Shown here: positions 7,187 to 15,215 of the stretch, in pieces
Numbering within the stretch: the stretch's first letter is position 1
Layout: each line of letters opens with the position of its first letter
Source of the DNA: Paraburkholderia tagetis
GTDB lineage: Bacteria; Pseudomonadota; Gammaproteobacteria; Burkholderiales; Burkholderiaceae
DNA: 34,735 nt
Direction: 5' to 3'
Assembly: GCF_022213065.1 (NCBI RefSeq)
Contig: NZ_JAKLJA010000060.1
Coordinates: 1-34,735, forward strand
Notes under the pieces: generated by a model
Seen by the model: the letters and a program-made list of their open reading frames with translations, nothing else
Databases searched by the model: none
Told to the model about the DNA's origin: nothing
Program-made: the position numbers and the translations under genes

Positions 7187-7217
7187 GGAAAGACCTGCAG
7201 ATCCCGAGGAGGTCATG

Positions 7218-7745
7218 ATGGAACTTCACATGCATTCGCATCATTTCGTTCGCCGCATGCCCGAGTGGCCGGCAGCCATTATCGGCGGGTGCGTGGCGGG
7301 CGCCGTTTTCCTGGTGATTGAACTTTTTGCCATGGGTGTTGCCCGGCAAAGCGTATGGTCGCCGCTGCGGATGATTGCGGCCATCGTGATGGGCCGCGAC
7401 GTGCTCGCACAACCCGCTACGTTTGCGGCGGGCGTCGTGATAGTGGCGCTGCTTACGCACTTTGTGCTGGCGATCCTCTTCGCGGTCATTCTGGCAGTGA
7501 TCATGGCACCATTCAGCCTGGATTCCAGTGTCGGGACGGCGTCGCTGGTGGGTGCCATATTCGGCGTGTTGCTGTACGTGATCAACTTCCATGGCATGAC
7601 GCAATGGTTTTCCTGGTTTGCCGATGCCCGTGGCTGGGTGAGTTTCCTCAATCACATCGTGTTCGGGCTGGTGGCTGCCAATACCTACCTGAGCCTGGAG
7701 AGAAAGGAACCGGACGCCAGTGGCAAGGGGAACAAAAGTGAATGA
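7218..7745 (+). CDS. Four-helix inner-membrane protein of unknown function
   Basis: A 175-residue protein with four hydrophobic segments at about 18-40, 68-97, 105-123 and 141-160. Conserved-looking features are PLRMIAAIVMGRDVL between helices 1 and 2, YVINFHGMTQWFSWF after helix 3 and NHIVFGLVAA in helix 4. I recall similar short Burkholderia proteins labelled sodium:proline symporter, but at this length it cannot be a real symporter of that family, so no transport role is claimed. The histidine-rich N-terminus (MELHMHSHHF) is notable. GAGGAGG lies 5 bases before the ATG at 7218; the ATG at 7215 is too close to it. A strong hairpin follows the stop. Confidence 0.8.
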   Translation: MELHMHSHHFVRRMPEWPAAIIGGCVAGAVFLVIELFAMGVARQSVWSPLRMIAAIVMGRDVLAQPATFAAGVVIVALLTHFVLAILFAVILAVIMAPFSLDSSVGTASLVGAIFGVLLYVINFHGMTQWFSWFADARGWVSFLNHIVFGLVAANTYLSLERKEPDASGKGNKSE

Positions 7746-8051
7746 GAGGGTCACGCGGCGCAACGTCCGGCTCGGCGTTGCGCCGCGAGGGCACGACTGT
7801 CAATGCGCGGCCTCGCGGCCGGGGTGCCCGACTGGCCGGATTCGATGCTGGTGCCTGACGGGTCTGGAAGTTTTCAGCCAGGATACCTGATTACCGGAGA
7901 CAGGCTGGTCCGACTGACGAGGCAGCAGGCATGCCGGCATGTATTAACGGATCCGGTTCGCCGCGCCACGCGCCACCTGGCGTGGGGCCCGGACCAAACG
8001 GACTTGGCGTCGCTCGCCACCGCGGCGCGCCCCGACATGCGCAGGTTTGAC
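7746..8051. other. Leader before the hibernation-factor/sigma gene
   Basis: Apart from the hairpin at 7755-7786, no gene is evident. The frame of the next gene stays open back to 7803, but the extra 83 residues resemble nothing I know and precede the first strand of the recognised domain. Confidence 0.4.
7755..7786. repeat. Perfect 11-bp hairpin after the membrane-protein gene
   Basis: GCGGCGCAACG (7755-7765) and CGTTGCGCCGC (7776-7786) enclose a 10-base loop. There is no T run, so it is not a classic terminator. It may stabilise the 3' end of the message or pause transcription. Confidence 0.6.
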
Positions 8052-9170
8052 ATGAAAACGTCGATCAGTTACCGCAACGTTGCGAAGCTCTCCCGCCCGG
8101 AGCTGGATGACCTGATTGGCCGGCTCGCGGAGCGACGCCTGAAGCCTCATCTGTCGCATTTTCCGGCCGAGCTGGCCCGGCTGCATGCGACGGTGGAAAG
8201 AAGCCGCCATCGCAGTGTCTACCGCACACGGCTCCTGCTGGTGCTGCCGGGAGGAGCGCTCGCGAGCGGGAATGATTCGCCGGAGCCGGCCACGGCGATC
8301 GAACTCTCCATGACCGAACTGGAGCGGCAGCTCGAACGGCACATCGCGCATCTGCGTCACGAGGATGCCTGGCGCCGCAAGGAACGGCGCGCCGGGTTGC
8401 GGCGGTTCAAGGCGGCCCTGGCGGCGCAGACGGACGCCAGATCCGCGTGGTTCGGCGAGTTCGTGCGCCCCCTGCTCGCACCGCTGCAGCACTTCGTTCA
8501 GCGGGAACTCGCCTATCTCCAGGCACGGGGCGATCTCGCGCCAGGCGACCCGACGGTCGACGACATCGTCGACGAGGCCCTGGCCCGTGCCTGCGAACGG
8601 CAGGCAGAACGCCCGCGCAGGCTCGAACCGCTGCAATGGCTCTACCAGATCGCGCTCGAACGGCTTGCCGACGAAGTGGCGCATCGACAGAGCGAGGAAG
8701 GTCGATGCATTTCACTCGAAGGCAGGCTACCCGTCCAGCTCCACGAACCACACGATGACGACGACGAGATTCTGTTCGAGTACTGGCAGCCCGACGAAGT
8801 CCTGCGCCTCGAAGACATGGTGCCGGCAATGGACGACACGCCGGAGGATGCGGTCATGACCCGGGAGCTTCGCGAGCTGGTGGCAAAGCTGCTTGCGGAG
8901 CTGCCGGAACCCTGGCGACGCGCCGTTACGCTCTGTCGCCTGGAAGCGCAGCCTGCGGATGCCGCAGCGCAGGTTCTGGGCATTATGGAACCGGAGCTTG
9001 AGGACCGGCTTGCGCATGCCGACGCGTTCCTCAGGGCCAGACTCGCTGACCTGCGGCTGACACCCGAGCCGACGGTCGAGCCTGCGGGTTACATCGTGCC
9101 GGGGACGCTGCCACTCGCGCCGGGGCTTGCCAGGGATTTTGACGAGGCGACATGGCGCGATGTCCCATAA
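8052..9170 (+). CDS. Ribosome hibernation-factor-like domain fused to sigma-70-like regions
   Basis: A 372-residue protein with two parts. Residues 1-115 resemble the HPF/RaiA (S30EA) fold: a first strand KTSISYRNV, a helix, ARLHATVERSRHRSVYRTRLLLVLPGG and a terminal helix LERQLERHIAHLRHEDAWRRK. Residues 135-212 resemble sigma-70 region 2 (PTVDDIVDEALARACE, then LEPLQWLYQIALERLADEVAHR). Residues 268-335 resemble region 4 (LLAELPEPWRRAVTLCRLEAQPADAAAQVLGI). An acidic linker (HEPHDDDDE) joins them. HPF binds the 30S decoding centre and sigma factors bind RNA polymerase; the joint role is unknown. The ATG at 8052 starts at the domain, but the frame is open to 7803 and the ribosome-binding site is weak. 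Domain calls are by eye. Confidence 0.7.
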   Translation: MKTSISYRNVAKLSRPELDDLIGRLAERRLKPHLSHFPAELARLHATVERSRHRSVYRTRLLLVLPGGALASGNDSPEPATAIELSMTELERQLERHIAHLRHEDAWRRKERRAGLRRFKAALAAQTDARSAWFGEFVRPLLAPLQHFVQRELAYLQARGDLAPGDPTVDDIVDEALARACERQAERPRRLEPLQWLYQIALERLADEVAHRQSEEGRCISLEGRLPVQLHEPHDDDDEILFEYWQPDEVLRLEDMVPAMDDTPEDAVMTRELRELVAKLLAELPEPWRRAVTLCRLEAQPADAAAQVLGIMEPELEDRLAHADAFLRARLADLRLTPEPTVEPAGYIVPGTLPLAPGLARDFDEATWRDVP

Positions 9171-9373
9171 GCGCAGGCGCGGCCAGATCATGGTTGATCG
9201 CGGGAGGACCGAATTTTCCCGACTGACGACGGAGGCCAACGATGAAACCGACCACGATATTGACATGTGGCGACCGCGCCCGCCAAACTGGCGCGCAGGC
9301 TTTCCGGGAACGGGCGCACCGGTATGCATGCGGGAGCTGGCCGCGCCCGCACGGCGTCTCAGGGAGCACGATC
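9171..9373 (+). other. Region before groES with a strong unused ribosome-binding site
   Basis: A GGAGG site lies 6 bases before an ATG at 9242 whose frame runs into the groES reading frame. Residues before the groES methionine (MKPTTILTCGDRARQTG...) match nothing known, so this is either a remnant of a short gene now fused to groES or an upstream start. No confident gene. Confidence 0.35.
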
Positions 9374-9632
9374 ATGAAGCTCATGCCCTTGCATGACCGG
9401 GTCGTGGTCAAGCGTGTTGAAAAGGAGCGCAAGATCGCGGCAGGCATCGTCATACCGGCGACCGCCGGTGAGAAACCCGATCAGGGTGAAGTCATCGCCG
9501 TTGGCCCCGGAAAGCGGTGCCAGGACGGCCAAACGGTGCGTGCCGGATGTGAAGGTTGGAGACCATGTGCTGTTCGGGAAGTACGAGGACGTGATAGATG
9601 CCGACTTCGGGGAAGTGAAAAGGAAACAGTGA
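9374..9632 (+). pseudogene. groES: Frameshifted co-chaperonin GroES
   Basis: GroES is the lid of the GroEL chamber. From the ATG at 9374 the frame reads MKLMPLHDRVVVKRVEKE, GIVIP and EKPDQGEVIAVGPGKR, a very good GroES N-terminal half with the mobile loop present. Between about 9536 and 9549 the frame shifts by one base; the next frame continues DVKVGDHVLFGKYEDVIDADFGEVKRKQ and stops at 9632. The end is also short: the usual second half of the C-terminal strand region (LLVMREEDIMAV) is missing. AGGGAG lies about 7 bases before the start. No groEL follows. With the truncated groEL at the left edge, this suggests decay of an accessory groESL pair. Confidence 0.88.
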
Positions 9633-9661
9633 CGTGCACCGGACGTCAAAAGGCTTGCGCC

Positions 9662-10036
9662 ATGAAAAGACGATTGTGTGTCCTGGTCCCGGCAGCGGTG
9701 ATCGCCGGGTTATGGTCAGAGAACGCCATGTCTGCCAGCCCGCCGCTGCCGACGTTGCCCCTGCAATACGACATCTGGATCACTGGGACTATTCAGCGTG
9801 GCAGCGGGAAGTACGCGCCGGGTGACTATACAACGATCATGCTGGATCGCCCCTCGACGTCGCCGTGCAATGACAAGGAGGTGTCCGACATTCTCCTTGG
9901 TGAAGGAGGCGCACCAGCCCCCACGCTCCTGCTACCGTACCTGAACCAGCGCGTCGCCGTCCGGGGCCGCGTGATCTGCCCCGGCTCGGGCATTCAATTT
10001 ACGCCGCAGCCGGACGTCGTGTTTCCGGTCTGGTAA
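9662..10036 (+). CDS. Small exported protein, possible DUF4431-like fold (124 aa)
   Basis: The N-terminus MKRRLCVLVPAAVIAGLWSENAMSAS is a signal peptide with likely cleavage after AMSA (about residue 24). The mature part is beta-rich: YDIWITGTIQRGSG, DYTTIMLDRPSTSPC, LLPYLNQRVAVRGRVICPGSG and FTPQPDVVF. This arrangement (a ligand-strand pair, a line ending in Ld-P-x-C, and a final V-x-V-x-G) resembles DUF4431 and other small OB-like periplasmic proteins; that match is from memory and weak. Two cysteines could form a disulphide. It starts 29 bases after the groES remnant and may share its transcript. Confidence 0.6.
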   Translation: MKRRLCVLVPAAVIAGLWSENAMSASPPLPTLPLQYDIWITGTIQRGSGKYAPGDYTTIMLDRPSTSPCNDKEVSDILLGEGGAPAPTLLLPYLNQRVAVRGRVICPGSGIQFTPQPDVVFPVW

Positions 10037-10217
10037 GGCAAGGGGGAAGCACCCGAACATCAACTTCGGCACGGCCTGACCAGGGTTGCTGCATCCGCCT
10101 GCGAAAGCCCGCGCCGGTCGATCTTTCGCTGACTACTGTCACCAGCCTCACGCGCGGTTGACAGAGGAAAGCGCCCATAGCGGTTCCAGAACAACGGGCG
10201 GTGCGAGCGCGATCAGA

Positions 10218-11672
10218 TCAGCCGCGAGCGGCCGCCTCGCGGAGCGGGACGACATGCGTGGTCGAACGCACAGTGCCCAAGGCATCCCCGTCGACGGGAT
10301 AATCCAGCCAGAGCAGGCGCGTGGGGAAAAGCAGCGGTGAGACCACGTAGCCGCCGCTTTCCTGCATCCCGGAAGCGATCGCACACCACGCGTTCCAGGT
10401 TTGACCCAGTGCGTGAACGAAATGGCGATGCAGCCAGCCCCGCGGGTCGGCTGTGGGCGGCAAATGGGCCGGCATGAAGGCCAGCCATTCGAACAGTCCA
10501 AAAGGCGGATAATTTCCCTGGCAGCGCGTGAGTGTCTGGATGCTGAAACGCCGCTCCCAGGACAGGCGCCATCCCAGCAGGGCAATCGACTGAGCAGAGA
10601 TGTTGCCGTCGCACAGCAACAATCCGAATTCGGGCGAATGGCGAATGGAGCCAGCCTCTGGATGTACGGGCCGGATTGAACGCGCCAGACGGCGTACATG
10701 ATTTTTCCGGACCTTACTGTAGACGGCGCACAGCATGATGCAAGTGTGGTCGACGTGCGGCCAGCCGGCTGCCCAGGCGCAGTTGACCGGCAAGCGCACT
10801 GACGGTCGAGAGCCGCCCCCGCGTTGTGCACTGGCCTCGGGTGCGGGATCGACGCGGGGCAGCTCAGGCGGCCGGCGAAGGCGTCGCTCCAGCTCGCCGA
10901 TAAACGTGAGACGACGGGGAATGTCCGAGCACGCCTGGATTTCGTCGCCGGCAAGGTACTGCCCCGCCGCATCACGCATGCGCCGCCTGCCTGGGCCGAG
11001 CAGCTGCACATAGCGGAAGAAGTAGTCGTGCCATGCGCGCAGGCGATCCAGCCCGGTAGCATCGATACCGGCGTTCGCGCGCAGGCGGCGAAGCGCGGCC
11101 GCGGCGAGCAGGGAGCGCCCGCAGGCCGGGCAGGCATACGGATGGCGTACGAGCCCTGCGTGGAGGCGGTACGCGAGCGGTTGCCCGCAACCGGTGCAGG
11201 CCTCGCACAGCGCGCATTCGTGAACGGGGCAGCGCCGGAACGCGGTGAACTGAAAAATCGTGGCATGAAAACCCGCCGACGCGCAGGTCGGGCAGAAGCG
11301 CAGCGACGGGCTCGCCGCGTCGAGCAACGCATCGCCACGCTTCGCAGTGCAAAACGAATTTCCGAGGTCGTCCAAGCTGATGCACAGGGTGTCGGCCAGG
11401 TCGCTGAGCCTGAAGGCATCGGTCACCCGGAGGTCAATGCCCTCGCCCGTATTGATGGCTGGCTGGATCGCCAGCGCCTCGCCGAGTTGTGTCCAGTTCA
11501 GCCGGTTGAGCAGCTGAAACTTTGCGAACCGCGACCACGCGGACTCGACCGCGCAGGTCCATGCCGGGCGCGTTGTATACGTTGTCCGGTCAGCGGTGGA
11601 AACCGGGCCGCGTTCCTGCCACGGCAACGTTCCGACCACTGGCCGGGCGTTATCACTTCCTGGCGCGCACAT
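10218..11672 (-). CDS. tniQ: TniQ/TnsD-like target-selection protein (484 aa)
   Basis: TniQ-family proteins connect the transposition machinery to a target site. The protein has several zinc-binding motifs: FCPTC (Cys127/Cys130) with a histidine at 136, RRCPVH (Cys148, His151), CEACTGC (157-162) and YACPACG (181-184). The pattern RFCPTC...G..A...QF...RRCPVH is a TniQ hallmark. The C-terminal 280 residues are longer than in Tn5053-type TniQ and closer in size to TnsD, so site-specific DNA binding is possible. Its ATG at 11672 overlaps the end of the ATPase gene by 20 bases, implying coupled translation. A downstream terminator was not seen. Confidence 0.85.
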   Translation of the reverse strand: MCAPGSDNARPVVGTLPWQERGPVSTADRTTYTTRPAWTCAVESAWSRFAKFQLLNRLNWTQLGEALAIQPAINTGEGIDLRVTDAFRLSDLADTLCISLDDLGNSFCTAKRGDALLDAASPSLRFCPTCASAGFHATIFQFTAFRRCPVHECALCEACTGCGQPLAYRLHAGLVRHPYACPACGRSLLAAAALRRLRANAGIDATGLDRLRAWHDYFFRYVQLLGPGRRRMRDAAGQYLAGDEIQACSDIPRRLTFIGELERRLRRPPELPRVDPAPEASAQRGGGSRPSVRLPVNCAWAAGWPHVDHTCIMLCAVYSKVRKNHVRRLARSIRPVHPEAGSIRHSPEFGLLLCDGNISAQSIALLGWRLSWERRFSIQTLTRCQGNYPPFGLFEWLAFMPAHLPPTADPRGWLHRHFVHALGQTWNAWCAIASGMQESGGYVVSPLLFPTRLLWLDYPVDGDALGTVRSTTHVVPLREAAARG

Positions 11673-12600
11673 AGCCGGACACGTCGACGCCTTCGTCCCA
11701 GATTGCTCTCGAAAAGGCGAAACCGGTGGCGTCGCGCGGCGCATACTGATACAGGATATGCTGGACGGCGCGGGTGAAGAATTCCATCGGCAGCTCCAGC
11801 TCCCCCACCAGCTGGGCGCGTTTGTGGGCGTCGTCGAAAGCGTCCCATAACGCGCTACCTTCAGCGGCCAGACGCATGCCGGCGTCCCAGGCGCGCGGAA
11901 AAAAGAAGCGCGTATGCGTCCAGCCGGAGTTCTCGGGATATTCGCCCTGATCGTATCCCTGCAGACAGGCTGAACACTCGTGCGCAGAACGCACGCCGTG
12001 AAAGGGTAGTTCCTCGGTCATGAAGCGGGCGACAATTTGTTCTTCTCCGTCGCGCTGGAAAATGCTCTTCCTCGCGCGCAGCGAGGGCTGGCCGACGAGC
12101 ATGGTCACAAGGCGCACACCTTCGAGCTCGAGTTCGTCGTGGATGTCACGCAACCATTCGAACTCGGAGCTGCCCAGATGCTGGGCTTCGTCGAGGAAAA
12201 CCAGGATATCGCTGCTGCGTGACTGATCGGCGATTTCGAGCAGGCGCTGCGTGAGCCGGTGCCGCAGCTGGGTCGGATCGCGTCCGGAGCTCGCCTTGTG
12301 CCGGGCCATCGTCAGCAGAGCGCTGAAGAAAGCCGTCTCGGTCGCCATGCGCTTGTGCTGGCAACGCATGCGCAGGATCGGCAAGGCCGGGCGCTGTGAA
12401 GCGAGCAGTGACTCCAGAAAGAGGATCGCATAGGTCTTGCCGACCCTCGAGCGTGCATAGACCATCGCTCCGGTACGCAGCGACAGGCAGCGCACCAGTA
12501 ACGCGTAGAATTGCGCGATCGATGGCGTCGGGATGCGATATCTGCGCAGCACAACCGGATGTTCATCAATCGGCGATGGCCGTAAGGTGTCGGTCGGCAT
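11653..12600 (-). CDS. tnsC: TnsC/TniB-like AAA+ ATPase (315 aa)
   Basis: TnsC-type ATPases coat target DNA and activate the transposase. The Walker A motif reads ARSRVGKT around Lys55, with Ala in place of the usual first Gly. Walker B is ILVFLDEAQH (Asp137/Glu138). A sensor-like segment LVTMLVGQPSLRARK follows, as in TniB and TnsC (usual form GtPel). The ATG at 12600 lies 2 bases after the stop of the transposase gene; an in-frame TTG at 12606 would overlap that stop by 4 bases. The last 20 bases overlap the tniQ start. Together with its neighbours this makes a tightly coupled operon. Confidence 0.9.
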   Translation of the reverse strand: MPTDTLRPSPIDEHPVVLRRYRIPTPSIAQFYALLVRCLSLRTGAMVYARSRVGKTYAILFLESLLASQRPALPILRMRCQHKRMATETAFFSALLTMARHKASSGRDPTQLRHRLTQRLLEIADQSRSSDILVFLDEAQHLGSSEFEWLRDIHDELELEGVRLVTMLVGQPSLRARKSIFQRDGEEQIVARFMTEELPFHGVRSAHECSACLQGYDQGEYPENSGWTHTRFFFPRAWDAGMRLAAEGSALWDAFDDAHKRAQLVGELELPMEFFTRAVQHILYQYAPRDATGFAFSRAIWDEGVDVSGYVRARK

Positions 12601-12602
12601 GG

Positions 12603-14546
12603 TCAACGAAAAATCTGCCCCTTGCCGAGCTCGGGCAGGCTCACGGCAGGGAAATTGTCCGGTCCGGTTGATGCTGGCGCCGCCGGGATTTCGTTATGCC
12701 GGTCGCGCTGCTCAACGGCACGTGCGGCTTCGGCGATGCGATGGGGCATTCGCCGCTGTTTCGCGCGGGACTTGCGTCGTTGATACTTGAGGTAAGCCTC
12801 TACGGGATCGGATAGGTCGCCGTAGTCGATTTCCTTGAGACGTTTGAGCCTCAGGATTTCCTGACGAAGCCGCAACGAGTGCGGTGTCTGGTCCCAAGGT
12901 CTGGCCGCCCTCAGCGGGCCGATTTCCTCACCGCTGGCGAGAAACGCCGTCACGACACGCATGTCCTCGGGATCGAAATAGATTCGCAACGGTTTGCCGA
13001 TCCGGCCGGACGCTTCGCCGAGCACACCGCTGGAATACCGGACCCCGTAAAGGTTGACATAGGGGCGCACGCCGCGACGCAGGTTGCCGCGGACAATGGC
13101 CTCATGAACGGGCTGCAGGAGCATCAGGTTTTGCCGGTAGCGTTCGGCAAGTGTCCGACACAGCCCGCCGGGCTTCCGGGCGAAATGCTGCATCATCTCA
13201 ATGGGGGAGCGCCCGCCCAGGCCGTCATGCGGCGTTCCGTTGTAATTCGCGAAGCTCACGTCGAGCAGTTCGGCAAGTTCTTCGCTGCTCACCAGCAGGC
13301 TGCGTTTGCCGTCCGGATCGCACAGCGCCCGCCGCACATCCTGGGCGCTGGACCCGGTTGTGCCGGGAAGCCGATGCGACAGCGTGCTGCCAACCGTGCC
13401 GAAGAACCGCTCGATGTACGGCCGCTCGTTGGGCTCTGCGTAGGGGCCGGCATCGACGTGGCTGCCGATCATGTCGCATACGGTGGCGAGTGTCTCGCCG
13501 GCAAGGTGACTGCGCGCATTGTCGTAGCGTAACCAGTCCCATGTCGCGTATTCGGTCTCGCGAACGGCCTCGCTGATGAACCCGGCGCGCGATTCGTAAC
13601 GCAAACCGGCAATCGAGAAGGTAGTCCGTTTGCGGCGGGGTTGCAGGGCGTTCTGTACGGTCCTGATGACGTCGTGCCGGTTGTATTCGGTGGCCAGCGC
13701 GAGGTGCCAGCCCAGCACCGCCCGCGTACAGACATCGAGGACAATGAGCAGCCACACGCGCTCGAGTTCAATATCCCTGTCCAGTCCAATGGGATCCGTC
13801 ATCCGGATGCGCAGGCGGATATCCAGTTTGTGTCCGTCGAACTCGACCGCTTCGAACGGACGTGTGACCGGCGCACGCGCCATCTGATCCGGTGGGGGCC
13901 GAAGTGGCTGGACGCGCTGCGCGCCTGAGGCTCGCGCCGCCTGCGCAAATGTCTGGTTTGCCACCAGGCGACGGATGGCGGCAGCCAGGCTGCGGATGCC
14001 CTGAAGGTCCTGATTGAAGGGATAGTGCCTGCCCGTCAGATTGAGCTCGCGACAACGGTTGAGAAATTCCCGATGCGTCGCGCGCAGGCCACGCAGTTCG
14101 CCGCGCGCACCAAAGTAGACCTTGTGTAGCTGGATCTGCCTTCGCAGGAACTCTGCCAGCTCCTCATGCCGCGTGAGCAGCTGTGACATCGCGCCGGCCG
14201 CGCCGCCCCGCTTGCCGGGGACCGCCGGTTGCATGGGCTGAGTCCGTACATAGCCCCGCGTGCGCACATGCGGTACCAGCGCGCGGAAGCCCTGGATACG
14301 TCCGTCGGCATGCAGCGTGGTGCAGCGGGCGAGCAGGCGGTACAGCTGCGCGCGCCGGATTCCGGTCGCACTCTCGATCAGCGTCAGGCTCCGGTCTTCC
14401 AGGTACTGGCGAATCGCCTGGTCACGGCGCAGAAAAATCGTCCGGCGCGCTTCCGTTAGTGCAGACGGATCGACTGTTGGCCAGCTGCGCAGATCACGCA
14501 GCTCAGGGGCGAGTGCCCGACGCGTAAGGCAGTCGGGTGTTTTCAC
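12603..14546 (-). CDS. tnsB: TnsB-like DDE transposase (647 aa)
   Basis: This is the catalytic subunit that joins transposon 3' ends to target DNA. An N-terminal helix-turn-helix region (ESATGIRRAQLYRLLAR) precedes an rve/RNase-H-like core. The triad is Asp237 (VEFDGHKL), Asp342 (RYDNARSH) and Glu379 (RPYIERFFGT); the 36-residue gap between the last two is typical. A Mu-transposase-type beta barrel (GVRPYVNLYGVRYSS, DPEDMRVVTAF) follows, then a basic C-terminal tail that would contact the ATPase. The GTG start at 14546 overlaps the TnsA stop as GTGA, which favours it over the longer open frame reaching 14819. Size and order match Tn7-type TnsB. Confidence 0.92.
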   Translation of the reverse strand: MKTPDCLTRRALAPELRDLRSWPTVDPSALTEARRTIFLRRDQAIRQYLEDRSLTLIESATGIRRAQLYRLLARCTTLHADGRIQGFRALVPHVRTRGYVRTQPMQPAVPGKRGGAAGAMSQLLTRHEELAEFLRRQIQLHKVYFGARGELRGLRATHREFLNRCRELNLTGRHYPFNQDLQGIRSLAAAIRRLVANQTFAQAARASGAQRVQPLRPPPDQMARAPVTRPFEAVEFDGHKLDIRLRIRMTDPIGLDRDIELERVWLLIVLDVCTRAVLGWHLALATEYNRHDVIRTVQNALQPRRKRTTFSIAGLRYESRAGFISEAVRETEYATWDWLRYDNARSHLAGETLATVCDMIGSHVDAGPYAEPNERPYIERFFGTVGSTLSHRLPGTTGSSAQDVRRALCDPDGKRSLLVSSEELAELLDVSFANYNGTPHDGLGGRSPIEMMQHFARKPGGLCRTLAERYRQNLMLLQPVHEAIVRGNLRRGVRPYVNLYGVRYSSGVLGEASGRIGKPLRIYFDPEDMRVVTAFLASGEEIGPLRAARPWDQTPHSLRLRQEILRLKRLKEIDYGDLSDPVEAYLKYQRRKSRAKQRRMPHRIAEAARAVEQRDRHNEIPAAPASTGPDNFPAVSLPELGKGQIFR

Positions 14547-15205
14547 GTCGCGCCCTCTGTCGCGACAACCTGCCTGAAACGCGTATGCCTGTTCAGCTCG
14601 CCGGTGCACAGATCCGGGCTCACAAGCCGACCGCGTCGGGTCAGATCGAAGACAGCGGTTCGCGTCAGGACTGGATCGGTTGGCAATGCCTCGTATTCGA
14701 TGGCGTATAACGGCTTCGGTGAAGCCAGGCCCAGTTCGATGCGGTCGAGAAGTTCGTTCGAGAGGAACGGGCCGTTGCTGGTGACATACGGCAACATACG
14801 CATCCAGTTGTCGATCCACTTGCGATGCTGATTTAGTGCGTCAGCGTTCACGGTGGTGACAGGCAATGGGTCGAGGATATCAAGCGACCCGGCGTCAATC
14901 GCCACGAGGGACGCGGTCTCTAGGACAACGAACTCGGTTACATCGTTCCGGCGAAGCACGAAGTCCGCGATGCGGGGTTTCTGGTCCACGAGGATAAGTC
15001 CCGGATACTCGCAGAACGTCAAAACCGACGCGTACGACTCCATCATGGCCCAGAAGTCGACAGCCGCATGCGAATAGAGTGAAAGGCGTCGGGAAAGCTT
15101 GGGGCTCCAGACGTGGAACTGGTGCATCCATTTCGAGCGCTGGACCGCGATCGGGTGAAAGCCAAACTGGAGCGCGGGATCGAACGGACGATTGTCAGCC
15201 ACCAC
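14543..15205 (-). CDS. tnsA: TnsA-like endonuclease (220 aa)
   Basis: TnsA cuts the 5' transposon ends so that the element moves by cut-and-paste rather than by co-integration. The core pattern fits: VWSPKLSRRLSLYSHAAVDFWAMMES, EYPG, PRIADFVLR (the PDF-type aspartate) and FVVLE in place of the usual E/Q-x-K strand. The lysine that normally ends this motif is not obvious, so catalysis is uncertain. The rest (residues 110-220) is a helical domain like that which binds TnsC. It starts at a GTG at 15205 with GGAGGG 6 bases upstream. Its position between TnsB and the candidate right end supports the call. Confidence 0.78.
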   Translation of the reverse strand: MVADNRPFDPALQFGFHPIAVQRSKWMHQFHVWSPKLSRRLSLYSHAAVDFWAMMESYASVLTFCEYPGLILVDQKPRIADFVLRRNDVTEFVVLETASLVAIDAGSLDILDPLPVTTVNADALNQHRKWIDNWMRMLPYVTSNGPFLSNELLDRIELGLASPKPLYAIEYEALPTDPVLTRTAVFDLTRRGRLVSPDLCTGELNRHTRFRQVVATEGAT

Positions 15206-15215
15206 CAGCCCTCCG

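Noticed and set aside
6762..7763. 333-residue minus-strand open frame
   Set aside because: Opposes the membrane protein and a small gene that both have strong ribosome-binding sites; no domain seen.
7803..8051. Upstream extension of the hibernation-factor/sigma protein
   Set aside because: The extra 83 residues show no domain and precede the natural first strand; kept only as an alternative start.
14547..14819. Upstream extension of the TnsB-like frame
   Set aside because: It overlaps the TnsA-like gene; the GTGA overlap at 14543-14546 gives a better start.
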